DNA from: Sphingobium fluviale
GTDB taxonomy: Bacteria > Pseudomonadota > Alphaproteobacteria > Sphingomonadales > Sphingomonadaceae
Direction: 5' to 3'
NCBI RefSeq assembly: GCF_004122115.1
Contig: NZ_SBKP01000007.1
Location: 1-64,000 of the forward strand
DNA: 64,000 nucleotides
Below the pieces are notes generated by a model. The model saw nothing but the letters and a program-made list of their open reading frames with translations, was not told where the DNA came from and searched no databases. The translations under genes and the position numbers were made by a program. Position 1 is the first letter of the stretch, and each line of letters opens with the position of its first letter. This document shows positions 33,949 through 40,945 of the stretch, one piece after another.

Positions 33949-34047
33949 CCATTATAGGAAGCCGCGCACCATCCCCCCAAATCCGGCAAGTCTTGCCGCG
34001 TTTTTCGCGACACCCGGAAATTTTTGCCGCGCGCCTTCCTATAATGG
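33949..34047. promoter_or_regulatory. Divergent flgE/flbT control region with mirrored 13-bp boxes and a central palindrome
   Basis: CTTCCTATAATGG occurs twice, at 34035-34047 on the plus strand (pointing to flbT) and as its exact reverse complement at 33949-33961 (pointing to flgE). Each contains a consensus TATAAT. About midway lies CGGCAAG-T-CTTGCCG (33984-33998), a perfect 15-bp palindrome. No good TTGACA box stands 16-18 bases upstream of either TATAAT, which would suit promoters needing an activator at the central site. The boxes end 48 bases from the flgE ATG and 25 from the flbT ATG. Confidence 0.6.
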
Positions 34048-34072
34048 CTGCAGGCACCGTTCGGGGATGGAC

Positions 34073-34477
34073 ATGCTGAAGATACGCCTGCGTCAGGGAG
34101 AGAAGATGGTGGTGAACGGCGCGGTGCTGCGCGCCGGCGCGCCGACCACGCTCTGGCTTGAAAATGACGCGGCGATATTGCGCGGGCGGGAGGTCATGCG
34201 GCCGGAGGAGGCCGATACTCCCGCCCGCCGCCTCTATTTCTCCTGCATGATGGCCTATCTCGATCCTGCACGCAGGCAGCACCATCAGCACGACCTTGTT
34301 GCCCTGCTCGATGACCTGCTGTGCGCACTCGAAAGCCCGCACGCCAAGGCTGCGTGCGCGGCTTTGGCCTGCGACGCCGCGAACGGGCAGTATTACCGCG
34401 CGCTGGCGCACTGTCGCACATTGATCGAGCATGAAGCCGCACTGCTGGGACTGGCGGCGGACAGCGTGAAGCACTGA
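34073..34477 (+). CDS. flbT: Flagellar biosynthesis regulator FlbT
   Basis: FlbT is a post-transcriptional regulator that in Caulobacter binds the flagellin mRNA leader and lowers its translation until the hook is finished. The 134-residue product has the family start MLKIRLRQGEKMVVNGAVLR, the LWLENDAAILRGREVMRPEEADTPARRLYF block, and a helical C-terminus. The ATG at 34073 fits that start and has GGGGATGG in front; the ATG at 34067 adds two residues. flaF, its usual neighbour and antagonist, is not in the window. The stop overlaps the fliI start (TGATG). Confidence 0.92.
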   Translation: MLKIRLRQGEKMVVNGAVLRAGAPTTLWLENDAAILRGREVMRPEEADTPARRLYFSCMMAYLDPARRQHHQHDLVALLDDLLCALESPHAKAACAALACDAANGQYYRALAHCRTLIEHEAALLGLAADSVKH

Positions 34478-35826
34478 TGCGCGCCTCGCTGGCCGATGCC
34501 GCGCGCATCATCGCGCAGCTGCCTCCGACGAGCGTCTATGGCCGGGTGGCGGCAGCGCATGGTTCGCTGATCGAGGTCGAAGGGCTGCTGCGTCATGCCA
34601 GCATCGGCGCGCATATCCGCATCGAGGCGGACGGTGATCTGCTCGATGCCGAAATTACGGGGCTGGACCGCGATGTCGCCCATTGTCTGCCCTTTTGCGA
34701 GCCACGCGGGCTGGCGGTAGGTGCGCGGGCGCATTTATGCGCGGGGCAGGAGACGATCCGCCCGTCGCGCGCGTGGCTGGGGCGTATGGTCGATGGGCTG
34801 GGTCGGCCGGTGGACGGCAAGGGGCCGCTGCCGATGGGCGGCGCGGCAAGGCCGATGCGGGCCGAGCCTCCGCCCGCCGCCGCAAGGGCGCGGGTCGGGG
34901 CGAGGGTCGAAACCGGCGTTCGCGCGCTCGATCTGTTCGCGCCCTTGTGTGTGGGGCAGAGGCTCGGCCTCTTCGCCGGGTCGGGCGTCGGTAAATCGGT
35001 GTTGCTCTCGATGCTGGCGCGCTGGACTGCATGCGATGTCGCGGTGATCGGCCTCGTCGGCGAACGCGGTCGCGAGGTGCAGGAGTTTATCGAGGATGAT
35101 CTGGGGCCGGAAGGCCTCGCCCGATCGGTGCTGGTGGTGGCGACTTCGGATGCCCCCGCGCTGATGCGGCGGCAGGCGGCGTGGACCACGCTCGCGGTGG
35201 CGGAATATTTCCGCGATGCCGGGCTGCATGTGCTGTGCCTGATGGATTCGGTGACGCGCTTTGCGATGGCGCAGCGGGAGATCGGGTTGGCAAATGGCGA
35301 ACCGCCGGCCTCGCGCGGATATACGCCCTCGGTCTTTGCCGAGCTGCCCCGCCTGCTGGAGCGCGCCGGGCCGGGGCGGGAGGGGGAAGGCTCGATCACC
35401 GGGCTGTTTACGGTGCTGGTAGACGGCGGAGACCATGACGAGCCGGTGGCCGATGCGGTGCGCGGCATATTGGACGGGCATGTCATCCTCTCTCGCCATA
35501 TCGCCGAGCAGGGGCGCTATCCGGCGGTGGATTTGCTGAAATCGGTGTCGCGCACGCTGCCGCACTGCCTCTCTCCGGCGCAAAATGCCTTGCGCACGCA
35601 GGCGCGGGCGCTGCTCTCACTGCATGGCGACATGGAGGAGATCGTGCGGCTGGGCGCCTATCAGGCGGGCAGCAATCCGCAAGTCGATCGCGCCATCGCG
35701 CTCGGCCCGCGCATCGAGGAGATGCTGCGGCAAGGCAAGGATGAGCCGGGCGATGCTCAAGCCGCTTTCGCCAAACTGGCGGAGATACTGGAACCGCAAG
35801 GAGAAGCGCATGAAAACGCCTTATGA
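34477..35826 (+). CDS. fliI: Flagellum-specific ATPase FliI
   Basis: FliI forms the hexameric ATPase of the flagellar type III export apparatus. The 449-residue protein has the P-loop AGSGVGKS at residues 167-174, the GLVGERGREVQEF motif, the Walker B strand (HVLCLMDSVTRFAMAQREIG) and the ASRGYTPSVFAELPRLLERAG segment. All are typical of FliI/YscN rather than F1 ATPase subunits. The stop lies inside fliJ (17-bp overlap), as in many fliI-fliJ pairs. fliH is not next to it. Confidence 0.95.
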   Translation: MRASLADAARIIAQLPPTSVYGRVAAAHGSLIEVEGLLRHASIGAHIRIEADGDLLDAEITGLDRDVAHCLPFCEPRGLAVGARAHLCAGQETIRPSRAWLGRMVDGLGRPVDGKGPLPMGGAARPMRAEPPPAAARARVGARVETGVRALDLFAPLCVGQRLGLFAGSGVGKSVLLSMLARWTACDVAVIGLVGERGREVQEFIEDDLGPEGLARSVLVVATSDAPALMRRQAAWTTLAVAEYFRDAGLHVLCLMDSVTRFAMAQREIGLANGEPPASRGYTPSVFAELPRLLERAGPGREGEGSITGLFTVLVDGGDHDEPVADAVRGILDGHVILSRHIAEQGRYPAVDLLKSVSRTLPHCLSPAQNALRTQARALLSLHGDMEEIVRLGAYQAGSNPQVDRAIALGPRIEEMLRQGKDEPGDAQAAFAKLAEILEPQGEAHENAL

Positions 35827-36277
35827 CCCCGTGGTACGCATCGGCAAGCGCGACGTCGAAAGGCTGCGCGACGCGCTGCGGCAGGAGATGGTGCGGGTAT
35901 CTGGACTGGTACACGAGGCCGCAAAGCTGGCGCAGCACGTGCGGGAAGAGTGCCGGCTGGCCGAGCTGGATGCCACATTGCGCACCGATGGCTGGGTGCG
36001 CGCGAGAAAGGCACAGGCAGAGCAGATTGCCCAGCAGCGGGTTGATGCCGAGACGGGGTTGAACCAGCTGCGCGAGCAGGCGCTGACCGCCTATGGCAAG
36101 TTGCGCGCGGCGGAGAAGACGGCCAGCGCCTATCTCGATAAGGCGCGAGCTGAAGCGGAACGCAAGGCGCAAGCGGAGGCCGACGACTACGACACAGCGC
36201 GGCGTCTGCTGAAGTCGAAACGCCGGGAGCGGTTGACCCGCTCCATAGGAGCTCAAGAGCAGGCGGATGCGGCCTGA
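35810..36277 (+). CDS. fliJ: FliJ-like flagellar export coiled-coil protein
   Basis: A 155-residue, highly charged protein predicted to be a long helical hairpin (RDVERLRDALRQEMVRVSGLV; LNQLREQALTAYGKLRAAEK; ARAEAERKAQAEADDYDTA). FliJ is the central stalk of the FliI hexamer and a chaperone-recycling factor; sequence is poorly conserved, so the call rests on its length, coiled-coil nature and position directly behind fliI. The ATG at 35810 has a very good AAGGAG seven bases upstream, which decides the start over the longer open frame that begins at 35585. It overlaps the next gene by 11 bp. Confidence 0.8.
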   Translation: MKTPYDPVVRIGKRDVERLRDALRQEMVRVSGLVHEAAKLAQHVREECRLAELDATLRTDGWVRARKAQAEQIAQQRVDAETGLNQLREQALTAYGKLRAAEKTASAYLDKARAEAERKAQAEADDYDTARRLLKSKRRERLTRSIGAQEQADAA

Positions 36278-37142
36278 GCTTGCGGCGCTCTCGCCAGGAG
36301 AACGGGCGCGAGCGCTGCTCTCTGTTGCCCGGACGGAGCTGGATGGCAGGCTGTGGCGCGCGGCGCTGGGCGAGGCGGAAGGGGCTGGAGCATCTTCTTT
36401 GGCATATGCACCCCGCTCAGATGGGCTGGAGGCGCTGTTGCAGCAGGCTGTGGGCGCACGGCCAGTGCGGCACGATACCACGATTGCGACATCGGCTCCC
36501 ACCATAGCCATCCCGGCAGCGCTTGCCCCTGCCAACGCGCGCTATGGCGGGATGCTCGACGCTGCATCCGCACGCACCGGCATCCCTGCCGCAACGCTCT
36601 CCGCCATCATCGGTGCGGAGGCGGGGCGAGGGCCAGACGGCGCCTGGAACCCGCATTCCCGCAATCCCCGATCCAGCGCGGCCGGGCTGGGGCAGTTCCT
36701 CTCTGGCACATGGCTGGGGCTGGCGCGGCAGGACGGGACCTGGCTTAACCGCTATGCGCGGGGCCATGGGCTGATCGATGCGGCGGGACATATCGCGCCG
36801 GGCGCGAAGAGCGCGCTACTGGCTCTGCGTTACACACCGCAGGCTGCGATCGAGAGCGTGGCGGATTATGCCCGCGCCAACGTCTCCCAGTTGCGCCGGG
36901 CGGGCGTGGCGGTGGGAGAGGGAGCGGCAGATGTCGCCCGCGCCGCCTATATCGGCCATCATCTGGGGCCGGGAGACGCTCTTCGCTTCTATAAGGGAGA
37001 GTTGTCGTCTGTGCGCGCTCATGCGCTGCTTGCGGCCCAGATCGGCACGGAAAAGGCGGCGCATCGCGTTGCTCAGGCGGGAGACGCCGCCCGTGCGCAT
37101 CGCGGCTGGCTGCTTGGCTATGTCGAAAAACATATAGGATAG
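36267..37142 (+). CDS. Lytic transglycosylase-like muramidase of the flagellar operon
   Basis: A 291-residue protein; residues 95-155 form an SLT-type (GH23) catalytic core: LSAIIGAEAGRGPDG with the likely catalytic glutamate E118, followed by SRNPRSSAAGLGQFLSGTW, the pattern of lytic transglycosylases. No classical signal peptide is seen, so it may leave through the flagellar apparatus like FlgJ. In this operon (flbT-fliI-fliJ) it probably opens peptidoglycan for rod assembly, a job done by the unrelated GH73 domain of FlgJ in enterics. The C-terminal 120 residues are helical and alanine-rich with no match I know. Confidence 0.78.
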   Translation: MRPELAALSPGERARALLSVARTELDGRLWRAALGEAEGAGASSLAYAPRSDGLEALLQQAVGARPVRHDTTIATSAPTIAIPAALAPANARYGGMLDAASARTGIPAATLSAIIGAEAGRGPDGAWNPHSRNPRSSAAGLGQFLSGTWLGLARQDGTWLNRYARGHGLIDAAGHIAPGAKSALLALRYTPQAAIESVADYARANVSQLRRAGVAVGEGAADVARAAYIGHHLGPGDALRFYKGELSSVRAHALLAAQIGTEKAAHRVAQAGDAARAHRGWLLGYVEKHIG

Positions 37143-37177
37143 GTAATCCTACTTATAGGACATTTCAGGATAAGTAG
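37135..37177. repeat. Cluster of overlapping inverted repeats
   Basis: Three inverted repeats share sequence: TAGGAT-N5-ATCCTA (37135-37151), TCCTA-N4-TAGGA (37147-37160) and CTACTTAT-N13-ATAAGTAG (37149-37177). Only one or two can form at a time. They span the end of the transglycosylase gene and the leader of the sigma-factor gene. There is no T run, so this is not a normal terminator; an operator array or a switching RNA structure are the options. Confidence 0.5.
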
Positions 37178-37204
37178 AAGCCCTGTGTCCCATTGTGTCC
37201 CCAG

Positions 37205-37222
37205 GCAGCAAGTCAGTGCTGC
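37205..37222. promoter_or_regulatory. Inverted repeat GCAGCA-N6-TGCTGC in the sigma-factor leader
   Basis: A perfect 6-bp inverted repeat about 25 bases before the ATG at 37247. It may fold in the mRNA just upstream of the GGGGA ribosome binding site (37236-37240) or bind a protein. Little else can be said. Confidence 0.35.
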
Positions 37223-37246
37223 GTCGCATTGCTCAGGGGATAACCA

Positions 37247-38236
37247 ATGTCGAAAGCTACCGAACTTCTTGAGGCCGCCGTCGCCGAAGTGATCGCAAAC
37301 CGCCCGGCCGAGGGCGAGCGCCAGACCGCGCGCCAGCGAATCATGGCCGACCGCGCGTTTGCCACTGTGCTGCGTATCATCGCGCCGCGCATCCGCCACT
37401 TTATCAAGCAATATGGCCTTACCGCCCATTGGGACGATGCCGAGCAGGTGTGTGCCATCGGTGTTCACCGCGCCATCGAGGCCTATGATCCCGACAAGGC
37501 GATGTTCACCACCTTTGTGAACTGGCAGCTGCGTGGCGAGCTGCAAGGGCTGCGCTTTCGCCTGATGGATGACCAGCGCCCCTCCGCAAAGAAGGTGGAG
37601 GCCACCACCATCTCGCTGCATGCGATGGAGCGCGGGGCGGACGGCGAGGACATGCCGCTGGAGAGCATGATCGAGGATGAATATGCCGAGGAACGCACCG
37701 AGGCGGCCGCGGCCGATCATCTGGCGGAACAGACCTGCGCCGCGCTGATGGACGAATATGTGCGCCACCTGCGCAGTGTCGGCATCGCGCAGTTAAAGCG
37801 CAAGACTGCGGCAGCCCGCCCACTCGCCACCCGGCGCGAACGATCAAGCGCGCTGCCGGTCTATGTCCAGAGCCGCACCGCAAGGATCGACCCGGAGGAA
37901 CTGCGCAAGCTGGACGAGCGTATCGCGCGGGATTGTGACATCGTGCGCCGCCACTTGTTCGGTCAAGGTGAGGATATCAGGGAGGACACAGAGCTGGGCC
38001 TGACGCGCGAGCGAATCCGCCAGATCACCCGCCGCGCCGCGCGCCTGATGAGCGAGCTTGCCGCCGGGAACACCCGCTTCGCGATGCATGGTGAGGAGGA
38101 GACGCCGACTATGCTGCCGCGCGCCAGCCATGAACTGGGCCACTCAGCGCCAGTTCGCGTTACTGAGCCTGAGCTGGAGCCGCTGGATTCTCCGCCTGTC
38201 CCGGCGCTAGCTCTTGCAAGCGCTGTCCGCCACTAA
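37247..38236 (+). CDS. Divergent sigma-70-family protein at the end of the flagellar operon
   Basis: A 329-residue protein. Residues 35-110 look like sigma region 2: IIAPRIRHFIKQYGLTAHWDDAEQ, then GVHRAIEAYDPDKAMFTTFVNWQLRGELQ, as in RpoH/RpoD-like factors with core-binding and -10 helices. Region 3 is not recognisable; in its place is a long acidic and linker segment (about 120-225). Residues 243-268 (REDTELGLTRERIRQITRRAARLM) match the recognition helix of region 4.2, but the part before it is compressed. The last 60 residues are low-complexity and proline-rich. GGGGATAACC precedes the ATG. It is the last gene before a strong terminator, so it may be the flagellar sigma factor of this strain or a regulator derived from one. 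Confidence 0.7.
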   Translation: MSKATELLEAAVAEVIANRPAEGERQTARQRIMADRAFATVLRIIAPRIRHFIKQYGLTAHWDDAEQVCAIGVHRAIEAYDPDKAMFTTFVNWQLRGELQGLRFRLMDDQRPSAKKVEATTISLHAMERGADGEDMPLESMIEDEYAEERTEAAAADHLAEQTCAALMDEYVRHLRSVGIAQLKRKTAAARPLATRRERSSALPVYVQSRTARIDPEELRKLDERIARDCDIVRRHLFGQGEDIREDTELGLTRERIRQITRRAARLMSELAAGNTRFAMHGEEETPTMLPRASHELGHSAPVRVTEPELEPLDSPPVPALALASAVRH

Positions 38237-38266
38237 CGCCTCTTTTCTGCACCCCCAACAGCCTCG

Positions 38267-38299
38267 GCGTCCCTCCTTGCCTGGAGGGACGCTTTTTTT
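38267..38299 (+). terminator. Intrinsic terminator behind the sigma-factor gene
   Basis: A perfect 10-bp GC-rich stem (GCGTCCCTCC, 38267-38276, with 38283-38292), a TTGCCT loop and seven T (38293-38299). It lies 30 bases past the stop and closes the rightward flagellar transcription unit. Confidence 0.92.
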
Positions 38300-38415
38300 G
38301 CTCCATTTAGGATGCAATTTCTTGGCCCATTATATTTCTTACAAAGCGGACATGATAGGGGCATGATTGCGGGGCGCGCCCTGCATCAGTTACCGGGTCA
38401 GGAAAATAAGAAGGC

Positions 38416-39576
38416 ATGTCCAGCGGAACGAGTATGAAACAGGCGATACGCAGTTCATCGGCGCAAGGCCGGGCAGAGGCGCCAGACAGAAGCAGCATTG
38501 CCATAGACCCGTATCGGACCATTATATTCCCTAATGCGGTGCGCGAACGGAGGCTGGAGGCGGGCATTTCTTCCCAACTTGCTCTCTCAGCCCTCGTGCC
38601 CCGGTTGCCATACATCCGCCTGTCGAAGATCGAGCGGGGAGAGGTGTTTGCCCGCGCCGAAGAGATGCTGTGTGTTGCCGAGGTGCTGGGCCTCAATGAT
38701 CCGGCAGATCTGCTGGTCGATGTGGAGGCTCCGGGCTTTTCGATGACAGCGTGGGCAGGTGCGCGGGGGGATGACCGCGTAATGGCGCGCGAGGCAGAAG
38801 AACTGGCAATGCTGCTGGGGGCGGCGTTGCGGCGGCTGCGCGCCGGGCAACCCGCGCTCACGCTTGCGCGGCTGCAGGAGGAGTATCGGCTGCCCTCTGT
38901 CATCGTGTCGCGGATCGAGAATGCGGTGAAGCCTTTTCATCGGTGGAATACAGAAACGATCAGCGGCTTATGCGTGCTGTTCGGGGTGCCGGATCGGGCA
39001 GGGCTGATCGCGCTGCTGTGGGGCGAGTTTGCTATGGGGGCACTGGCGGAATGGCTGGAGCGCATCCCCGGCGCGGCAGAGCGCGAGGCGCGGACCCGTG
39101 AACGGATTGTCGCCCTGCGCGTCGAGATGGCACGAATAAAGAAAGATGCACGGCCAATAGGGGGGCAGACGCCTCTTTCTTCTTCCGTTCGGCGCGAGGG
39201 AGCAGGTTCGTCTGGTGAGCTGCTTCAGGTGATGGGAGTGCCGCTGGGCGATGGCCTGATCGAGCTGTTTCCCAATCCGCAATATGTCGCAGCCCCTCTG
39301 GGGTCCGGGAAGGACGCCTATGCGCTGCGGATGTGCCGCGCATCCCTCGGTGCGGCGATACCGGGTAATGCTGTGCTGATTGTCGACCCGGCACGTGTGC
39401 CTATGACGGGCGGGTTGGCTGTGCTGCGCGAGGGCGAGGGGCTCAGGGTGCTCGCTCTTTCGAGTGACAAGCAAGGCAGGCTGATCGGACACAGCAGTAA
39501 TCCTGCCAAGGAGATACCGCTTGATACCGTGCCGACCGTTGAGCTTGCCACCGTCACGGCGGTGTTGTTCTCCTAG
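38416..39576 (+). CDS. Double XRE helix-turn-helix regulator with C-terminal S24/LexA-like domain
   Basis: A 386-residue protein with two successive XRE-type DNA-binding units, at about 38-95 (FPNAVRERRLEAGISSQLAL ... IRLSKIERGEVFARAEEMLCVAEVLGL) and about 131-190 (LGAALRRLRAGQPALTLARL ... IVSRIENAVKPFHRWNTETISGLCVLFGV). Residues 285-386 resemble the LexA/UmuD/CI peptidase fold (YALRMCRASLGAAIPGNAVLIVDPARVP, then a glycine turn and two strands). Ser310 could be the nucleophile, but the lysine expected in the following strand (LRVLALSSD) is missing, so self-cleavage is doubtful. No phage genes are near. The ATG at 38434 (after GGAACGAGT) is an alternative start. Target genes are unknown. Confidence 0.75.
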   Translation: MSSGTSMKQAIRSSSAQGRAEAPDRSSIAIDPYRTIIFPNAVRERRLEAGISSQLALSALVPRLPYIRLSKIERGEVFARAEEMLCVAEVLGLNDPADLLVDVEAPGFSMTAWAGARGDDRVMAREAEELAMLLGAALRRLRAGQPALTLARLQEEYRLPSVIVSRIENAVKPFHRWNTETISGLCVLFGVPDRAGLIALLWGEFAMGALAEWLERIPGAAEREARTRERIVALRVEMARIKKDARPIGGQTPLSSSVRREGAGSSGELLQVMGVPLGDGLIELFPNPQYVAAPLGSGKDAYALRMCRASLGAAIPGNAVLIVDPARVPMTGGLAVLREGEGLRVLALSSDKQGRLIGHSSNPAKEIPLDTVPTVELATVTAVLFS

Positions 39577-39623
39577 GGTCTGTAGGGATTCAGACCATAT
39601 CGGCTGAATCCCTACAGACCCTA
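39574..39623. repeat. 20-bp perfect inverted repeat between convergent genes
   Basis: Arms at 39574-39593 and 39604-39623 are exact reverse complements around a 10-base loop (ACCATATCGG). The outermost three bases of the left arm are the TAG stop of the regulator gene, and those of the right arm are the TAG stop of the convergent CinA-like gene. No T run follows on either strand. It could be a bidirectional transcript end, a REP-like palindrome or a tiny inserted element that supplies both stops. Confidence 0.75.
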
Positions 39624-40376
39624 TATCCCGCCCATGATAGCGGGCCAGCCGCCTGCATTCAGCCCTGCCGCCAGCTCTGCCGCGCATGCGTCGAGCACGC
39701 TCTGGCTGGTGGAACGGATCACGAAGTTGCACCCAATGCGGCCTTCGCGGAAGAAAGGATAGCTGCCGATCTGGCTACCTTCATGCGCCCGCTCTGTGGT
39801 GAGCAGCAGAGTGGCGATCTCGCTCTCCGCAACCCAGCAGCCGACTTGAGTGGAAAGCACTGGATCGCCACCTTCCAGCGTACCGGTCAGCGCATCGAGC
39901 ATCCCTGCGGTTATATGCGGCACACCGGCCATGATGAAGACATTGCCGACACGAATGCCCGGCGCACCCGAATAATGGTTGGGAATGAGGCTTGCTCCCT
40001 CCGGTACGCGGGCCATGCGCAGCCGTCCTTCGTTCATGCCGCCGCGCGTCTCGTAATAGTGTTCGAGTTTGGCGCGCGCCTCCGGGTGGATGACGACGGA
40101 CACGCCCAGCGCCTTCGCCAGCGCATCGACCGTGATGTCGTCATGAGTCGGGCCGATGCCGCCTGTTGTGAACAGATAATCATACCGTTCGCGCAATGCG
40201 TTTGCAGCGGCGATAATGTCGTCCTCTACATCCGCCACTACCCGTACCTCGCGCAGGCGGATGCCTTGCACATTGAGCCAGCTTGCAACCTGTGAGACAT
40301 TTTTGTCCTGTGTGCGGCCGGATAGGATTTCATCGCCGATGACCAGAAGTGCGGCGGTCCAGATGCGTGACTTCAT
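39621..40376 (-). CDS. Competence/damage-inducible CinA-like molybdopterin-binding protein
   Basis: A 251-residue protein with the MoaB/MogA-like CinA N-terminal domain: TAALLVIGDEILSGRTQDKN, then YDYLFTTGGIGPTHDDITVDAL and AGVPHITAGMLDAL. The C-terminal nicotinamide-nucleotide deamidase domain of full CinA is absent, as in the common short alphaproteobacterial form. Some relatives hydrolyse ADP-ribose-like pyrophosphates; the substrate here is not known. The start at 40376 overlaps the stop of the GFA gene (ATGA), so the longer frame to 40493 is not used. Its stop lies in the inverted repeat at 39574-39623. Confidence 0.88.
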   Translation of the reverse strand: MKSRIWTAALLVIGDEILSGRTQDKNVSQVASWLNVQGIRLREVRVVADVEDDIIAAANALRERYDYLFTTGGIGPTHDDITVDALAKALGVSVVIHPEARAKLEHYYETRGGMNEGRLRMARVPEGASLIPNHYSGAPGIRVGNVFIMAGVPHITAGMLDALTGTLEGGDPVLSTQVGCWVAESEIATLLLTTERAHEGSQIGSYPFFREGRIGCNFVIRSTSQSVLDACAAELAAGLNAGGWPAIMGGI

Positions 40377-40861
40377 GCCGGGCGGGCCTTTTCCGCCAGC
40401 GCCTTCAGCCGGACAAACCGTTCGGGCGGCAGCAGGTCGGCTGGGTTGTAGTAAGCCTCGAAAGCGGGAACGTCGTCGGGCAGGCCGACCCACGCCATCC
40501 GTTCCGAGGCGAACACTACTGCGTCTGGCCTGATACCGGAGGGATCATCCAGCGTGCCGACTCTCACGCCCGCGCCAAGTTCGCCGAGGCGCGGGTAATG
40601 GCTCCATAGCGCCGTGCCGCACTCCGCGCAGCGCACGATCACATGATCGCCCCCGCTCCCTGCTTTTACCACATGGCGGCTTGTCTCGCCAGAGCGCAGC
40701 GACAGTCGCTCGGTCTCGTAAAACATGTTCACGGCTGATGTGCTACCCGTTTGCCGCTGGCATTGTTTGCAGTGGCAATGGTTGACGAAGATCGGGTCGC
40801 CCGACACACGAAAGCGCGTCAGGCCACAAGCGCATCCGCCTTCCCTGATCATTTCGGTCAT
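40373..40861 (-). CDS. GFA family zinc protein (CENP-V/GFA fold)
   Basis: A 162-residue protein with the zinc ligands of the GFA domain: GGCACGLTRF near the N-terminus, NHCHCKQCQRQTGS at about 27-40, and VIVRCAECGTALWS near residue 80. The family contains glutathione-dependent formaldehyde-activating-like proteins, many of unknown activity; the S-hydroxymethylglutathione role is not established for this type. It is first in a two-gene unit with the CinA-like gene (4-bp overlap) and diverges from map. Confidence 0.88.
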   Translation of the reverse strand: MTEMIREGGCACGLTRFRVSGDPIFVNHCHCKQCQRQTGSTSAVNMFYETERLSLRSGETSRHVVKAGSGGDHVIVRCAECGTALWSHYPRLGELGAGVRVGTLDDPSGIRPDAVVFASERMAWVGLPDDVPAFEAYYNPADLLPPERFVRLKALAEKARPA

Positions 40862-40945
40862 AAAGTGGCTCCTGTAGCTCCAAGACCTTGCGCCGAACAG
40901 CCGGGCCGATCAAGCCCTCTCGTCTTTGCGATGTAAACTGTCTAT

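Noticed and set aside
33984..33998. Firm assignment of the palindrome as a FlbD site
   Set aside because: The form is suggestive, but I could not recall the consensus with certainty and no flbD gene is in the window.
33901..34072. Sigma-54 promoter between flgE and flbT
   Set aside because: No GG-N10-GC pair in the right form was found; the central palindrome is close, but its spacing is one base off.
34593..35583. Minus-strand frames opposite fliI
   Set aside because: fliI is unmistakable on the plus strand; these products are arginine/proline/serine-rich shadows.
38301..38415. Promoter box of the TTCCTATAAT type before the double-XRE gene
   Set aside because: ATTATATTTCTTAC resembles it only in part, and the TATAAT-like hexamer points away from the gene.
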